IMG/VR virus record: IMGVR_UViG_3300019768_000005
Location: 1 to 60,636 of that record
Source of the DNA: a virus
DNA: 60,636 nucleotides
Direction: 5' to 3' (one strand)
Shown here: positions 1 to 7,252 of the stretch, piece by piece
Layout of the letters: every line of letters begins with the position of its first letter
Numbering within the stretch: position 1 is the stretch's first letter
Notes under the pieces: model-generated
The model's input: only the letters and a program-made list of their open reading frames with translations
Database searches by the model: none
What the model was told of the DNA's origin: nothing
Made by a program: the position numbers and the translations under genes

Positions 1-148
1 TCCTTTAAATTTGAAACAATTCACAATGTTTATCGTAAAATACGGGATCGATGACCTCTTGAATGAGATCAAGGCACAATTCCGTAGGCACTGTGAAGAG
101 CAAAAAACAGAAGAATTGATTGAAAGGTTTATTGATTCCAAGCCATAA
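1..148 (+). CDS. Hypothetical protein, C-terminal part (joins 60572..60636)
   Basis: An open frame from base 2 ends at TAA 146-148, just before a terminator. If the contig is circular, its frame continues exactly from the ATG at 60572, giving a 70-residue protein with a charged, helical C-terminal half. I recognise no family. It would be the last gene of the short plus-strand operon starting at 60155. An internal ATG at 26 exists but has no good ribosome binding site, which favours the joined reading. Confidence 0.65.
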   Translation, partial: PLNLKQFTMFIVKYGIDDLLNEIKAQFRRHCEEQKTEELIERFIDSKP

Positions 149-162
149 TAGTTAAAGCCGAT

Positions 163-198
163 AAAACCCCCACAGATTATCTCAGTGGGGGTTTTCTA
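163..198. terminator. Bidirectional intrinsic terminator
   Basis: An 11-bp perfect stem (163-173 with 185-195) is flanked by A on one side and T on the other, so it can act on both strands. It lies between converging genes ending at 148 (+) and 215 (-). Confidence 0.85.
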
Positions 199-214
199 TT
201 TGGATCTCCATAAA

Positions 215-520
215 TCAGAATGGAATATCATCGTCAGGAGGTTCTTGTTGATTGTTTTGTGGTTCGTGTCGACTCTGACCACCACTATTCCCTCCGTCAG
301 TATAAAAGACCTTTGCATTCCCCAAGATTGGCAATTTAACACCACCCTGTCGTTCTTCTTTAGTTACTGACTGCGAGATTATGCCATTGTCTCCATACTG
401 GCCTACATTTTCAGTGTCAATGAATGTAGTAAGATCTACATAGACACCTTTCGTTCCCTTGTAAAATCTACTCTTATCAAGCTTTGATACATCTATTCTT
501 AAATTCACACCTAATTTCAT
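215..520 (-). CDS. Single-stranded DNA-binding protein-like
   Basis: This 101-residue protein has an OB-fold-like beta-rich N-terminal part, a Gly/Gln/Asn-rich linker and the acidic hydrophobic tip EPPDDDIPF. Such a DDDIPF tip is the partner-binding signature of bacterial and phage SSBs. The N-terminal half resembles short phage SSBs, with the KVFY block near residue 70. Its role would be to coat ssDNA in replication and recombination. It is the last gene of the early minus-strand block and ends at a bidirectional terminator. The family assignment is by motif and my memory of phage SSBs. Confidence 0.75.
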   Translation of the reverse strand: MKLGVNLRIDVSKLDKSRFYKGTKGVYVDLTTFIDTENVGQYGDNGIISQSVTKEERQGGVKLPILGNAKVFYTDGGNSGGQSRHEPQNNQQEPPDDDIPF

Positions 521-522
521 GA

Positions 523-957
523 TTAATCCTTTTTTGATAAAGTTAGTTTTGACGGATAAGGCATATAAAGTTTTGGTTTAGAGTTAGGCCCGGTGATCAC
601 CTCGACTAAATACCCTGTATCATACCCACCTGGTATTTGATAACCATCAAACATACGCGTATGATTTTTAAATTCCTTATCAGCTATATTACACGGGTTA
701 CGCCCACTCTTAATTGATGATGAGCTCAAAACCCTGACAATTTTGCCTATTTTGGTTTTCGTTCTTCCGCTTGCCTGGCTTGTCCATGTTACCTTGTCGC
801 CCACACCAAATCCGTCTTTTTTTTCTTTTAAAACCCTCCATGCCACGGACATTACCCCCCAGCAGCAAAGTTGAGGCCGATGATTATCAGTCCCACCAAC
901 ATCTTCCAACATGCAAGGGAATTTCTTTGAGCATGTATCGCATATCCATTTGGTCAA
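523..957 (-). CDS. Hypothetical phage protein with GDKVTW motif (TTG start)
   Basis: The open frame can be read from a GTG at 996, but an AAGGAA ribosome binding site is well placed only for the TTG at 957, which gives 144 residues. The N-terminus has CxxC (CDTC) plus further cysteines, a possible zinc site. The middle carries GDKVTWTSQASG, a beta-barrel-like block seen in many small phage proteins of unknown function. It lies three bases upstream of the SSB-like gene, so they are probably translated together. The terminator at 987-1020 lies just upstream of the TTG. Confidence 0.7.
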   Translation of the reverse strand: MTKWICDTCSKKFPCMLEDVGGTDNHRPQLCCWGVMSVAWRVLKEKKDGFGVGDKVTWTSQASGRTKTKIGKIVRVLSSSSIKSGRNPCNIADKEFKNHTRMFDGYQIPGGYDTGYLVEVITGPNSKPKLYMPYPSKLTLSKKD

Positions 958-986
958 TTGATTTTCCTTTAGTTTTTGTAAAATGC

Positions 987-1020
987 AAAAGACCACCTTA
1001 ATTATTTATGGTGGTCTTTA
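987..1020 (-). terminator. Intrinsic terminator hairpin
   Basis: An 11-bp inverted repeat (987-997 with 1010-1020) with an A/T-rich loop has A and T runs on both flanks. It separates the 13-codon ORF from the gene starting at 957. Confidence 0.7.
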
Positions 1021-1058
1021 TTTAGCACTTTTCGGCTAATGCGCCGGAACCTGGAGTT

Positions 1059-1100
1059 TTAAATATTATTCAAATATTCTTTATTGGGAATCGGTTTCAT
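1059..1100 (-). CDS. Possible 13-residue peptide with a very strong ribosome binding site
   Basis: The ATG at 1098-1100 follows an AGGAGGTGAT Shine-Dalgarno sequence, one of the strongest in the window, but the frame closes after only 13 codons (MKPIPNKEYLNNI). A longer in-frame reading up to 1256 starts at TTG, has no good ribosome binding site and is an unlikely, very basic sequence. It may be a leader peptide, a remnant of a longer gene, or a short functional peptide. Confidence 0.35.
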   Translation of the reverse strand: MKPIPNKEYLNNI

Positions 1101-1225
1101 ATCATCACCTCCTTTCTGCTTACGACCTTTTTGTCGCGTTGTCCTCAAGGGCGTAGAGGCGCGCGCGTTGTGAAATGTAAAACCACGGTTGTGTAAATCC
1201 TTATTCCGTGGGCTTCTTTGATACA

Positions 1226-1254
1226 GATCAAACAATGTCCTTAACATTGCGATC
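1226..1254. repeat. Inverted repeat, terminator-like
   Basis: CAATGT and ACATTG arms flanked by GATC on both sides form a hairpin, followed on the plus strand by a seven-T run (about 1260-1266). No plus-strand gene is seen to need it. Confidence 0.45.
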
Positions 1255-1265
1255 AAGGCTTTTTT

Positions 1266-1412
1266 TCATAATGTTTCCATATTCTTTTTTTCTAAAAATT
1301 TCTTAATCAAATACCGGACAAAAGAACTTATACTGTGTCCGTTTTTCTCAGCCTCATTAACTAACTTCACTATATCATCTTTGTCAAGTTTTACTTGTAT
1401 CGTCTTCTTCAT
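1266..1412 (-). CDS. Ribbon-helix-helix DNA-binding protein
   Basis: This 48-residue protein begins MKKTIQVKLDKDDI and continues with two helices (about 12-24 and 28-42). That is the strand-helix-helix plan of Arc/CopG-type repressors, which bind DNA as dimers through the N-terminal strand. It follows a near-consensus promoter with two direct 8-bp repeats, so autoregulation is likely. There is no Shine-Dalgarno sequence, and the -10 box predicts a transcript starting at or next to the ATG, i.e. a leaderless message. Confidence 0.75.
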   Translation of the reverse strand: MKKTIQVKLDKDDIVKLVNEAEKNGHSISSFVRYLIKKFLEKKNMETL

Positions 1413-1419
1413 GTGTTAT

Positions 1420-1454
1420 ATCGTAGTTCAAAGTGTTTCGCTTGTCAAGTGTTT
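1420..1454 (-). promoter_or_regulatory. Promoter and direct-repeat operator of the RHH gene
   Basis: On the minus strand there is a -35 TTGACA (1443-1448), a 17-bp spacer and a -10 TACGAT (1420-1425). AAACACTT occurs twice, 16 bp apart (1431-1438 and 1447-1454), flanking and overlapping the -35 box. Half-sites spaced about 1.5 helical turns are plausible RHH targets. Confidence 0.75.
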
Positions 1455-1462
1455 ATTATCCA

Positions 1463-1711
1463 TTATAATCTAATCTGATCAACAATCTTTTTGTAAATTT
1501 CTTTTATTGTTGGCCAAGGTATCTGGTGCTTTTGCGTCCAATCTATCTCACCTCCACAGGCTTCGCATTCTTCGTCTGGCCCGTTAAAATAACAAGCTGA
1601 GCATGAGTGTTCAACTTCTACAAAGAACTCTCCGATTAACAGTTCCTTTGCGCCGCTTTCTGCTGTCAACTCTTTCGGTAGTATGATTTTATCATTTTGA
1701 CTTTCTGTCAT
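1463..1711 (-). CDS. Small zinc-ribbon-like phage protein
   Basis: This 82-residue protein carries CSACYFNGPDEECEACGG near residues 37-54 (a CxxC...CxxC metal site) and ends with an IPWPTIKEIYKK helix. This arrangement occurs in small phage proteins of unknown function. A ribosome binding site (CAGGAA) precedes the ATG, which lies a few bases after the stop of the interrupted gene 1716..1961. Confidence 0.65.
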   Translation of the reverse strand: MTESQNDKIILPKELTAESGAKELLIGEFFVEVEHSCSACYFNGPDEECEACGGEIDWTQKHQIPWPTIKEIYKKIVDQIRL

Positions 1712-1715
1712 ATCA

Positions 1716-1961
1716 TTATTCCTGTTTTATGTTTAAAATTGCGCGGTTGACTAATTCCGCTTCCTCTTTCATATCGAAGACCAAAACACCTATCTTATTC
1801 ACAGCTTCGGCGCATGCGTTGCGGGTCTCTCTGGCCTGCTGTTTGAGCATATCTGACAAACTTTCTACATAACGATCATTGTCAGCAAACCCATCTTCAA
1901 GCTTTCCTTCCGATATCCACCGCTAAATCCATTCCTTAGCTTTCTCTTCTGTTGTCTTCAT
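1716..1961 (-). pseudogene. Small coiled-coil protein gene interrupted by an amber codon
   Basis: A good ribosome binding site (GGAG) and ATG at 1961 open a frame closed by TAG at codon 13 (1923-1925). The same frame then stays open for 68 more codons of protein-like, helix-rich sequence (RWISEGKLEDGFADND and onward), ending at TAA 1716-1718 directly before the next gene. No good internal start follows the TAG. I read it as an 81-residue gene with a nonsense mutation, or an amber readthrough site. Confidence 0.6.
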
Positions 1962-1986
1962 CGTTTCTCCTATATCAGTTTAACTG

Positions 1987-2335
1987 CTATCTACCCCCCG
2001 GGAGGGTTAACATACCTTTAGCTAACTCCATTTTATCTGACCCTCTAAACTCAGCTCTATGTAAGAATCCAAAGAACACCACCTTTTCGGTGTTTAGTTC
2101 TTTTTTTTACCAGTAGATTTTCTACAACAAACTCTTCTGTTGTGTCGCTATGCCTCACAAGTATTCGGTTACCGCAACTGATTGAAATCTTCCCTGCGCT
2201 TGGGCCTTTCTCTGTTTGCTTATCGCTAAGAAATTCTACATAGTCCCCTGCGCTTGGGTATCCACCATGGCAACACGCCGATGGACGTACAAAACCTCTT
2301 TTTTTGCAAGATGCACACAAAATAAATTTATCCAT
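1987..2335 (-). pseudogene. Cys-containing phage protein with a frameshift in a poly-A run
   Basis: The ATG at 2335 has a GGGAGA ribosome binding site and opens MDKFILCASCKK, with CxxC and CC pairs and a GDYVEF beta block like that of the gene at 523..957. The frame reaches an A8 run (2101-2108 on the plus strand) and then an unlikely basic tail ending at 2057. Shifting one base there gives a natural continuation (KKELNTEKVVFFGFLHRAEF and onward) that stops at 1987-1989. An A7 run would restore the frame. It could be a mutation, a sequencing error in a homopolymer, or ribosomal slippage. Confidence 0.55.
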
Positions 2336-2336
2336 A

Positions 2337-2516
2337 TTATCTCCCATCCCCGATCCGTTTAATTACGTCATTTGCTTTCTTTAAATCAACCGCCATAAAC
2401 TTTAGCATCTCTGTTTTCTGCAAAGAAACTTTCAATAAGTCTTTATACGCCTGCTCCAAATCTTCCCTGGAAAGGCTTGATACATCAACCGTGGTGTGTT
2501 TAATAATTTTGCCCAA
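2337..2516 (-). CDS. Small helical hypothetical protein (TTG start)
   Basis: The frame extends upstream inside the helicase gene, but the plausible start is TTG at 2516, with AGGGGG six bases before it. This gives 59 residues rich in charged helices (REDLEQAYKDLLK), overlapping the last 17 bases of the DnaB gene. The function is unknown. Overlap suggests translational coupling with the helicase. Confidence 0.6.
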   Translation of the reverse strand: MGKIIKHTTVDVSSLSREDLEQAYKDLLKVSLQKTEMLKFMAVDLKKANDVIKRIGDGR

Positions 2517-4860
2517 CGCCAACCCCCTGGTGAAAATATGTTGTTTCGTGATGGAACATGATATTTTTGTCTGTGTATTTTGCGCCACTTCTGTTTTTTG
2601 CAAGATCTATAATTGCCATACCCTTCAACCCCTCTTTTTCCTCCTCAGAATCAGCATATTCTTCTGGCCTATGGATAAAAATTACAGCGTCTGCATCCTC
2701 TTCGATTTTACCTGATTGCTTTAAATCAGACAGTATCGGTCTTTTGTTACTCCTGGCCTTTAAATCCCGGTTTAGTTGTGCAAGCAAAACAATCGGTATT
2801 CCAAGTTCTTTTTTTAAAGATGATAGTCTTGTCGTATTTTCGGAATAACGAGTGGTTAAATCACTGCTGTTTACCTCCCGGTTACCGATCTGTGACAATT
2901 GATCAATAAAAAGTATCTCAGCACCTTTGTTTTTCATTCTGCGGCCTTTTCGCTCAACGTCTGATATATCCACCCCTCCCATGGAATCAATTTGGATATT
3001 GCTATTGTAATATACGCCTGCTGCATCATTCACCATTTGGTATTCTTGCATGTTAAGGCCTTTATACTGCCCGAATTTGGATGCGGTTACAGTTGATTCC
3101 ATGGACAATAATCTATCAATCATCTCAAATTCTGGCATTTCGATAGAGATTAACCCGGCATGAACGCCTGCCCGGTCAAGATTTTTTATCGCTGTCAATG
3201 CAAAAGATGTATTGTGCGTCACGGTAAAATCACCCAATAAGAACAAACCGTCACCGTCAAGCTCAAACCCGTAATAATCACCCTTGCCGATAGGAGAAAC
3301 ATTAACACCAGTGACTAAAACGTCTTTAATTTGCCTTCTCTCTCTTGCTACTTTTCTACCTAACTTGCACGGAATTTCACATGTCTGCCCTGAAATCAAA
3401 ATACGGTAGTATTTCTTTTTCTCAGTCCATCCTTGCGCCTTCTTAAATGACTCATTCAAGCTAACAAAGAAGCCCAATGACCTGGCAATAAAGGTTATGT
3501 CCTCTGCTAACTGTTTACTTTTTTGGATAATCTCATATGAATTTTTGTCTAAATGACCATCAGTGTCAATTATGCCAGCAAGCAAATCAACCCTGTCCAA
3601 AGCAGGCGCCGTTTTATATTTTTGAGGAATAAATAGGCATTTATCAAGGCCCAGCTTTCTTATTTTTTCAAGAAACGCATTTGGTTTTCCACCTGTCCGC
3701 CCGCTTGTTAGAAAATATGTCGGGCACCTTGTTCCGTTACTGTCTTGCTTTCTTATCCCAAGCCCTATTGATTTCCCGTATTCAACCCATGCGTTCTTTA
3801 TTTCTTCATCAGGGGTCGTAATCCCACCATGGTTAGAACTGTGGTTACCATCACCAAGCCATAATCCAAGTTCATATGGTGGAATTTCAAACACACTGTT
3901 TTTTTCATCAAAGACAACGCCAGTTTTCCAACCTTTTGCCTTTTCTTTGAATTTTTTATTAGACGCAAGGTACTCGTCAATAGAAATGTTTATTGTACTG
4001 CCGCCACGGAACCCATAAACATTGTGTTTTCCTGAAATCTTTAATGACAATATATGATCTTTATTAACAATATAATTATCACCTTTTTTTTGGTCCACGA
4101 GATATAAATCATCATATCCTTTAGCTGTCGACTGGACTGTCTTTGGCATGCTATCCGGACCCATAAGTTTATCTCCTGGCACAACGTCTTGAACCATTTT
4201 AACTGAACCATCGTACATGATGACAGGAGTGTCTAATCCAAGGCACTTTCCGGCACCAGGTCTTCCGGCCACAACTATCAACTTAGGTCCCTTTGTTTTA
4301 AGCCGTTTATCCAGGCCAGGGAATCCAAACCGAAGGAAGTTCTCAACTTGTGTTGTATTCGCAGCGTCGATACGTTCCATGTGTTCTTGAATTATGTCTC
4401 TAACATTTCGGATATCGTCTTCATGGCCAGACCCAGTAATTGCCAAAACTCCTTTCTGCGCATCGCTCAATATGTCATTCCCAAGTTTGTCAGAATGTAG
4501 GATTTCAGAGCAAACTTTTTTTATTTGCCTGGTTATTGAGCATTCCTTAATAATGTCCATGTATTGATTGATTTTAAAAAGAGGCGAATTATCAAGGATT
4601 TTAAGCATATCCATTTCTGTTAACGAACCGCCATCAGGAAAATCCTTTTTTGTTTGGTGACAAAAAGTAACAACATCAACAGGGTCTTTCCTTGAAAGCA
4701 TGTTCAGGATCGTTTTAAATGCGTTTCCGTGGCGTTTTGAATAAAAGTCATCCGGTTGTACTCGCATTTGATCAAAGAGGCTGTTTTGGGTAACTATGGA
4801 GCCTATAAGACTACATTCCGCGTCAATGTCATGGGCTGGGAGATCGTTGTTAAAATCCAT
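2500..4860 (-). CDS. dnaB: Replicative DnaB-type helicase with an intein
   Basis: This 786-residue precursor would become a 441-residue RecA-fold replicative helicase after loss of a 345-residue intein. The N-terminal DnaB domain (about 1-140) starts with AHDIDAECSLIGS. The Walker A loop GRPGAGK ends at residue 205 and is cut there by the intein, continuing with TSFALT at 551. Walker B-like LFIDQL, the arginine-finger region (KNRSG) and the SIEMP block follow. It unwinds DNA ahead of the phage fork. It lies behind the small loader-like gene and the replication initiator, overlapping the former, in unit A. The intein site is the conserved ATP-binding loop, so splicing is required for activity. 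Confidence 0.93.
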   Translation of the reverse strand: MDFNNDLPAHDIDAECSLIGSIVTQNSLFDQMRVQPDDFYSKRHGNAFKTILNMLSRKDPVDVVTFCHQTKKDFPDGGSLTEMDMLKILDNSPLFKINQYMDIIKECSITRQIKKVCSEILHSDKLGNDILSDAQKGVLAITGSGHEDDIRNVRDIIQEHMERIDAANTTQVENFLRFGFPGLDKRLKTKGPKLIVVAGRPGAGKCLGLDTPVIMYDGSVKMVQDVVPGDKLMGPDSMPKTVQSTAKGYDDLYLVDQKKGDNYIVNKDHILSLKISGKHNVYGFRGGSTINISIDEYLASNKKFKEKAKGWKTGVVFDEKNSVFEIPPYELGLWLGDGNHSSNHGGITTPDEEIKNAWVEYGKSIGLGIRKQDSNGTRCPTYFLTSGRTGGKPNAFLEKIRKLGLDKCLFIPQKYKTAPALDRVDLLAGIIDTDGHLDKNSYEIIQKSKQLAEDITFIARSLGFFVSLNESFKKAQGWTEKKKYYRILISGQTCEIPCKLGRKVARERRQIKDVLVTGVNVSPIGKGDYYGFELDGDGLFLLGDFTVTHNTSFALTAIKNLDRAGVHAGLISIEMPEFEMIDRLLSMESTVTASKFGQYKGLNMQEYQMVNDAAGVYYNSNIQIDSMGGVDISDVERKGRRMKNKGAEILFIDQLSQIGNREVNSSDLTTRYSENTTRLSSLKKELGIPIVLLAQLNRDLKARSNKRPILSDLKQSGKIEEDADAVIFIHRPEEYADSEEEKEGLKGMAIIDLAKNRSGAKYTDKNIMFHHETTYFHQGVGVGQNY
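3211..4245 (-). mobile_element. Intein with LAGLIDADG homing endonuclease in DnaB
   Basis: The element spans codons 206-550. It starts with Cys (CLGLDTPVIM), has the N-terminal splicing block with NKDH around intein residues 61-64, and ends FTVTHN before Thr551. The two LAGLIDADG-type motifs are LGLWLGDG (about 126-133) and LLAGIIDTDG (221-230), each with the acidic catalytic residue. All splicing residues (Cys1, block B His, C-terminal His-Asn, Thr+1) are present, so it looks active both for splicing and homing. Confidence 0.92.
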
Positions 4861-5104
4861 ATTTCTTCAAAACCTCATCTCTTGTTGTTGCCTCTGAATG
4901 ACTAAATATTACCGACGGGACCGGAAAAAATCTCTCGGTTTTTGCAATCTTTACGCAAGCCTTGGCAAATGATTCGTTTGACATCTCATCTTTCAATAAG
5001 TCGTAATAGATACGCGCACGGTCAACGTTGAAGTCATAGTTAAATATCAATTCAAGTTTTTTCATTTCGTCTTTGAATATAGTTTTATCTAAAAGTTGGC
5101 CCAT
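4850..5104 (-). CDS. Small helicase loader-like replication protein
   Basis: This 84-residue all-helical protein (DRARIYYDLLKDEMSNESFAKACVKI, read in two parts, then RFFPVPSVIF) matches the pattern of short domains found beside phage replication initiators and DnaB helicases. It overlaps both the initiator gene (16 bp) and the helicase gene (11 bp). From its place I infer a role in bringing DnaB to the origin. No AAA+ motifs are present, so this is a positional guess. Confidence 0.6.
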   Translation of the reverse strand: MGQLLDKTIFKDEMKKLELIFNYDFNVDRARIYYDLLKDEMSNESFAKACVKIAKTERFFPVPSVIFSHSEATTRDEVLKKYGF

Positions 5105-5898
5105 TTGTCCTCGTTTTGTTTTTTTGTAATGGTTTTATTATTGTTAAAATATTCAGGCTTAGGCTTAAGCCACTCCTCTTGCATCGTCCTTTCCAAGCAA
5201 TCAACCGGATCAAGCCCAGCCCTGATCAAATCACCTACGCTTGTTAATAGCCCATCTATACCTCTTGTTGTTTTATACCTGCTGCCTGCCGTGAGGCTCA
5301 TTCTGTATTTAATAAAAGAAATCAAGTCGCTTTGGTATTCAACAAAAGAAGTGCCGTTGATTTTCTCAATCAAATAATTCTCGAATTCTTTTTCCTTGGA
5401 AACCTTCTTTTCCCCTTGGGGGGTTAGGGGGGTATTTAGTTCTTTATTCTTTCTTTCTTCTCCTTCTTTAATAATGGCAAGACGCTCCTGGTCTGTTGCT
5501 GGTTGCTTCATTGGTCTGTTGCTGGTTGCTTCATTGGTCTGTTCGTAGTTTTTAGGGTCTTGGTAATAATCGTAATTACAGATAGTTATCATATTCCCCC
5601 TTGGACGCTTCGTTAGTGCTATCATGTGGTTGTTCATAAGACCCTTCATGCAGCCCTTCATCTGGCTCACAGTGTAACGCATTATTGTACATCCTTTATA
5701 CCACTTTAAATCATCCCTAATCTGTTGATATGACCGAAAAAGTTGCCCACGCTTAACAATGAAGCCATCATATTTTTGTTCAACATAATTTGCGTTTCGT
5801 AATAAATAAAACCATGTTTCTCTGGTTACAGGGGCTGAGTGTGAAATCCATGATTCATCTATGCACCTTGGCTGCAAAATGTATCCACCGTTAATCAT
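5089..5898 (-). CDS. Replication initiation / replisome organizer protein
   Basis: This 269-residue protein has an N-terminal winged-helix region (about 20-110; TWFYLLRNANY, FIVKRGQLFRSYQQI), typical of phage O-like and DnaD-like initiators, then a Gln/Thr/Lys-rich linker with two copies of ATSNRPMKQPATDQ-like wording, and a helical C-terminal domain. Such proteins bind the phage origin and recruit the helicase. The adjacent loader-like and DnaB genes support this. The start at 5898 is three codons after the TAG of the HTH gene. Confidence 0.75.
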   Translation of the reverse strand: MINGGYILQPRCIDESWISHSAPVTRETWFYLLRNANYVEQKYDGFIVKRGQLFRSYQQIRDDLKWYKGCTIMRYTVSQMKGCMKGLMNNHMIALTKRPRGNMITICNYDYYQDPKNYEQTNEATSNRPMKQPATDQERLAIIKEGEERKNKELNTPLTPQGEKKVSKEKEFENYLIEKINGTSFVEYQSDLISFIKYRMSLTAGSRYKTTRGIDGLLTSVGDLIRAGLDPVDCLERTMQEEWLKPKPEYFNNNKTITKKQNEDKWANF

Positions 5899-5911
5899 AG
5901 ATTAAGCCCTT

Positions 5912-6073
5912 CTACTTTATTTTTTTGAGATGGCGGTATACTGCTGGCAGTGACAAAGAAAGAGCATTTGCAATCTCAACACCTGTCGCATTCCTGTTTT
6001 TTTCAAAATAAGCTTTTACTTTTTCAAAATTCCTTTTTCCTGCATTTTTGCCTGTTTTTGGAATATACTTCAT
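5912..6073 (-). CDS. Small helix-turn-helix protein
   Basis: This 53-residue protein has a basic N-terminus, then FEKVKAYFEKNRNATGVEI and ALSLSLPAVYRHLKK, a clear helix-turn-helix with recognition helix SLPAVYRHLKKI. It shares length, layout and C-terminal HTH with the proteins at 7253..7426 and 11991..12173. Each lies in a different transcription unit behind a related promoter cassette. It sits between the first gene of unit A and the replication initiator, so it may regulate replication genes. Confidence 0.7.
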   Translation of the reverse strand: MKYIPKTGKNAGKRNFEKVKAYFEKNRNATGVEIANALSLSLPAVYRHLKKIK

Positions 6074-6077
6074 TTTT

Positions 6078-6332
6078 TTAAACCTTTTTGCGGTTAATAA
6101 ATAATTCTGCGTTACGAGCTTTTAGCGCCTGGCACGATTTCCGGTAATCAGTATATAATGGGCAGCTTCTACGTGAGGATCTACTTATAGGGCAATCAGG
6201 AGCGCAACAAATTTCACTGACACTTGATGGATGTGCGCAAAATTTTGCAACAGATCCATTTTCAAAATCTTTCGGCAAACCCAAAGACATCCAGAAACAA
6301 TCATTACTATTGATTATAATATCCCAAGTCAT
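6078..6332 (-). CDS. Cys-rich hypothetical protein
   Basis: This 84-residue protein has at least seven cysteines (ICCAPDCPISRSSRRSC and others), suggesting a metal site. I do not recognise the family. An AAGGA ribosome binding site precedes the ATG. It is the first gene after promoter cassette A, ahead of the HTH and replication genes. Confidence 0.65.
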   Translation of the reverse strand: MTWDIIINSNDCFWMSLGLPKDFENGSVAKFCAHPSSVSEICCAPDCPISRSSRRSCPLYTDYRKSCQALKARNAELFINRKKV

Positions 6333-6367
6333 CTTACTAATCCTTTTTGTTTAAATTATCATATTCG

Positions 6368-6435
6368 TTATATACCACGACAAAAAATATATTGCAAGAG
6401 AATAACCGGCTGCCGAAACAGCCGGGTTGTTTGTT
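6368..6435 (-). promoter_or_regulatory. Terminator-promoter cassette A
   Basis: In minus-strand order, a CCGGCTG/CAGCCGG hairpin (6406-6425) is followed by -35 TTGCAA (6392-6397), a 17-bp spacer and -10 TATATA (6369-6374). The 68 bp match cassette B (7457-7524) at 66 positions. It ends the radical SAM unit and starts the replication unit. Confidence 0.8.
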
Positions 6436-6443
6436 ATGTGTTG

Positions 6444-6602
6444 TTAAATATGAAAAGGAACAATACCGTCCCAATCGTAAGATAAAACGCCATTTGGATG
6501 ATATATTAATTCGAAGGCCTGGTCATTATTTAAAATACTTATTGGCTCTGTGACGCCATGTGAGGTATGCACGGTTATCCCACGGATAAACCTGGTGTGC
6601 AT
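6444..6602 (-). CDS. Small hypothetical protein downstream of the radical SAM gene
   Basis: This 52-residue frame starts three bases after the radical SAM stop and ends just before terminator A. The sequence (HGVTEPISILNNDQAFELI, then GVLSYDWDGIVPFHI) is protein-like and beta-rich, although the ribosome binding site (AGGA) is rather distant. Close coupling suggests it works with the radical SAM protein, perhaps as a substrate or partner. That is inference. Confidence 0.55.
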   Translation of the reverse strand: MHTRFIRGITVHTSHGVTEPISILNNDQAFELIYHPNGVLSYDWDGIVPFHI

Positions 6603-6605
6603 GCG

Positions 6606-7250
6606 TCAAACATATCCTGAAGACTCTTTGTTTATTATGCTATACCCTGATAGCTCCTTGTCAGTTGTAAGGTCATATATTTGGTCTGGGCTGCTTATCT
6701 CTCTAAACTTAACAGCGTATGCGTCTATGTCCCGGCACCAATCAATCATGGAATCTATGTCAAGGCCCTTAGTTACAACACAGTTTATAGTTACTGGTAT
6801 TCCGCACTTATGTGCCTTTAGAATAAAAGCTTTCATCTGTCTTGTAGTTTTAAACCCAGAATTAGTGTTTAATATACGACTATTACCAATAACATATGGT
6901 TTGTGCCTTGAAACATTTATAAAATCAACCATTCTGTCATTTATAATTTCATCAAGATCGAGTATCCCGAATCCATTGGTTGTTAAAACTACCTTTTCAA
7001 ATCGGTCTCTTAATATCCTTGCTGCTTTTGTTAAGTTTAAAATATCAAGAGTTGGCTCCCCTCCTGTGATACTCACCTGTTTGAATTTCTCAGGCAACCC
7101 ACCAACGACAAATTTAAGTTTTTCAAGCCAGGCTGATTTATCAAGTTCGGTATTCTGGTCATATTTATAAAAACAGAAATCACAAGAGGCATTGCACCCT
7201 CCTGGCATAATCACGCTGAAATTTGGATCATCTACTATAAAGTTTCTCAT
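6606..7250 (-). CDS. Radical SAM domain protein
   Basis: The cluster motif CNASCDFC (CxxxCxxC, near the N-terminus) binds a 4Fe-4S centre and is followed by SITGGEPTL, the SAM-binding GGEP motif. A TIM-barrel-like remainder ends near residue 214. The family makes a 5'-deoxyadenosyl radical. The substrate cannot be told here. Three ATGs (7256, 7253, 7250) follow AGAGGGG, and the last has the best spacing. It follows an HTH gene with overlapping stop and start, in the unit next to thymidylate synthase, so DNA or nucleotide modification is possible. It is shorter than QueE-type or PFL-activase enzymes I can compare from memory and lacks the extra cysteine clusters of SPASM proteins. Confidence 0.85.
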   Translation of the reverse strand: MRNFIVDDPNFSVIMPGGCNASCDFCFYKYDQNTELDKSAWLEKLKFVVGGLPEKFKQVSITGGEPTLDILNLTKAARILRDRFEKVVLTTNGFGILDLDEIINDRMVDFINVSRHKPYVIGNSRILNTNSGFKTTRQMKAFILKAHKCGIPVTINCVVTKGLDIDSMIDWCRDIDAYAVKFREISSPDQIYDLTTDKELSGYSIINKESSGYV

Positions 7251-7252
7251 CA

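Noticed and set aside
1101-1256. Upstream extension of the 13-residue ORF to 65 codons
   Set aside because: TTG start without ribosome binding site and unlikely composition; the strong site is internal, before the 13-codon ORF.
6550-7170. Long plus-strand ORF of 206 codons
   Set aside because: It is antisense to the radical SAM gene, has no ribosome binding site or family-like motifs, and the minus frame has clear catalytic motifs.
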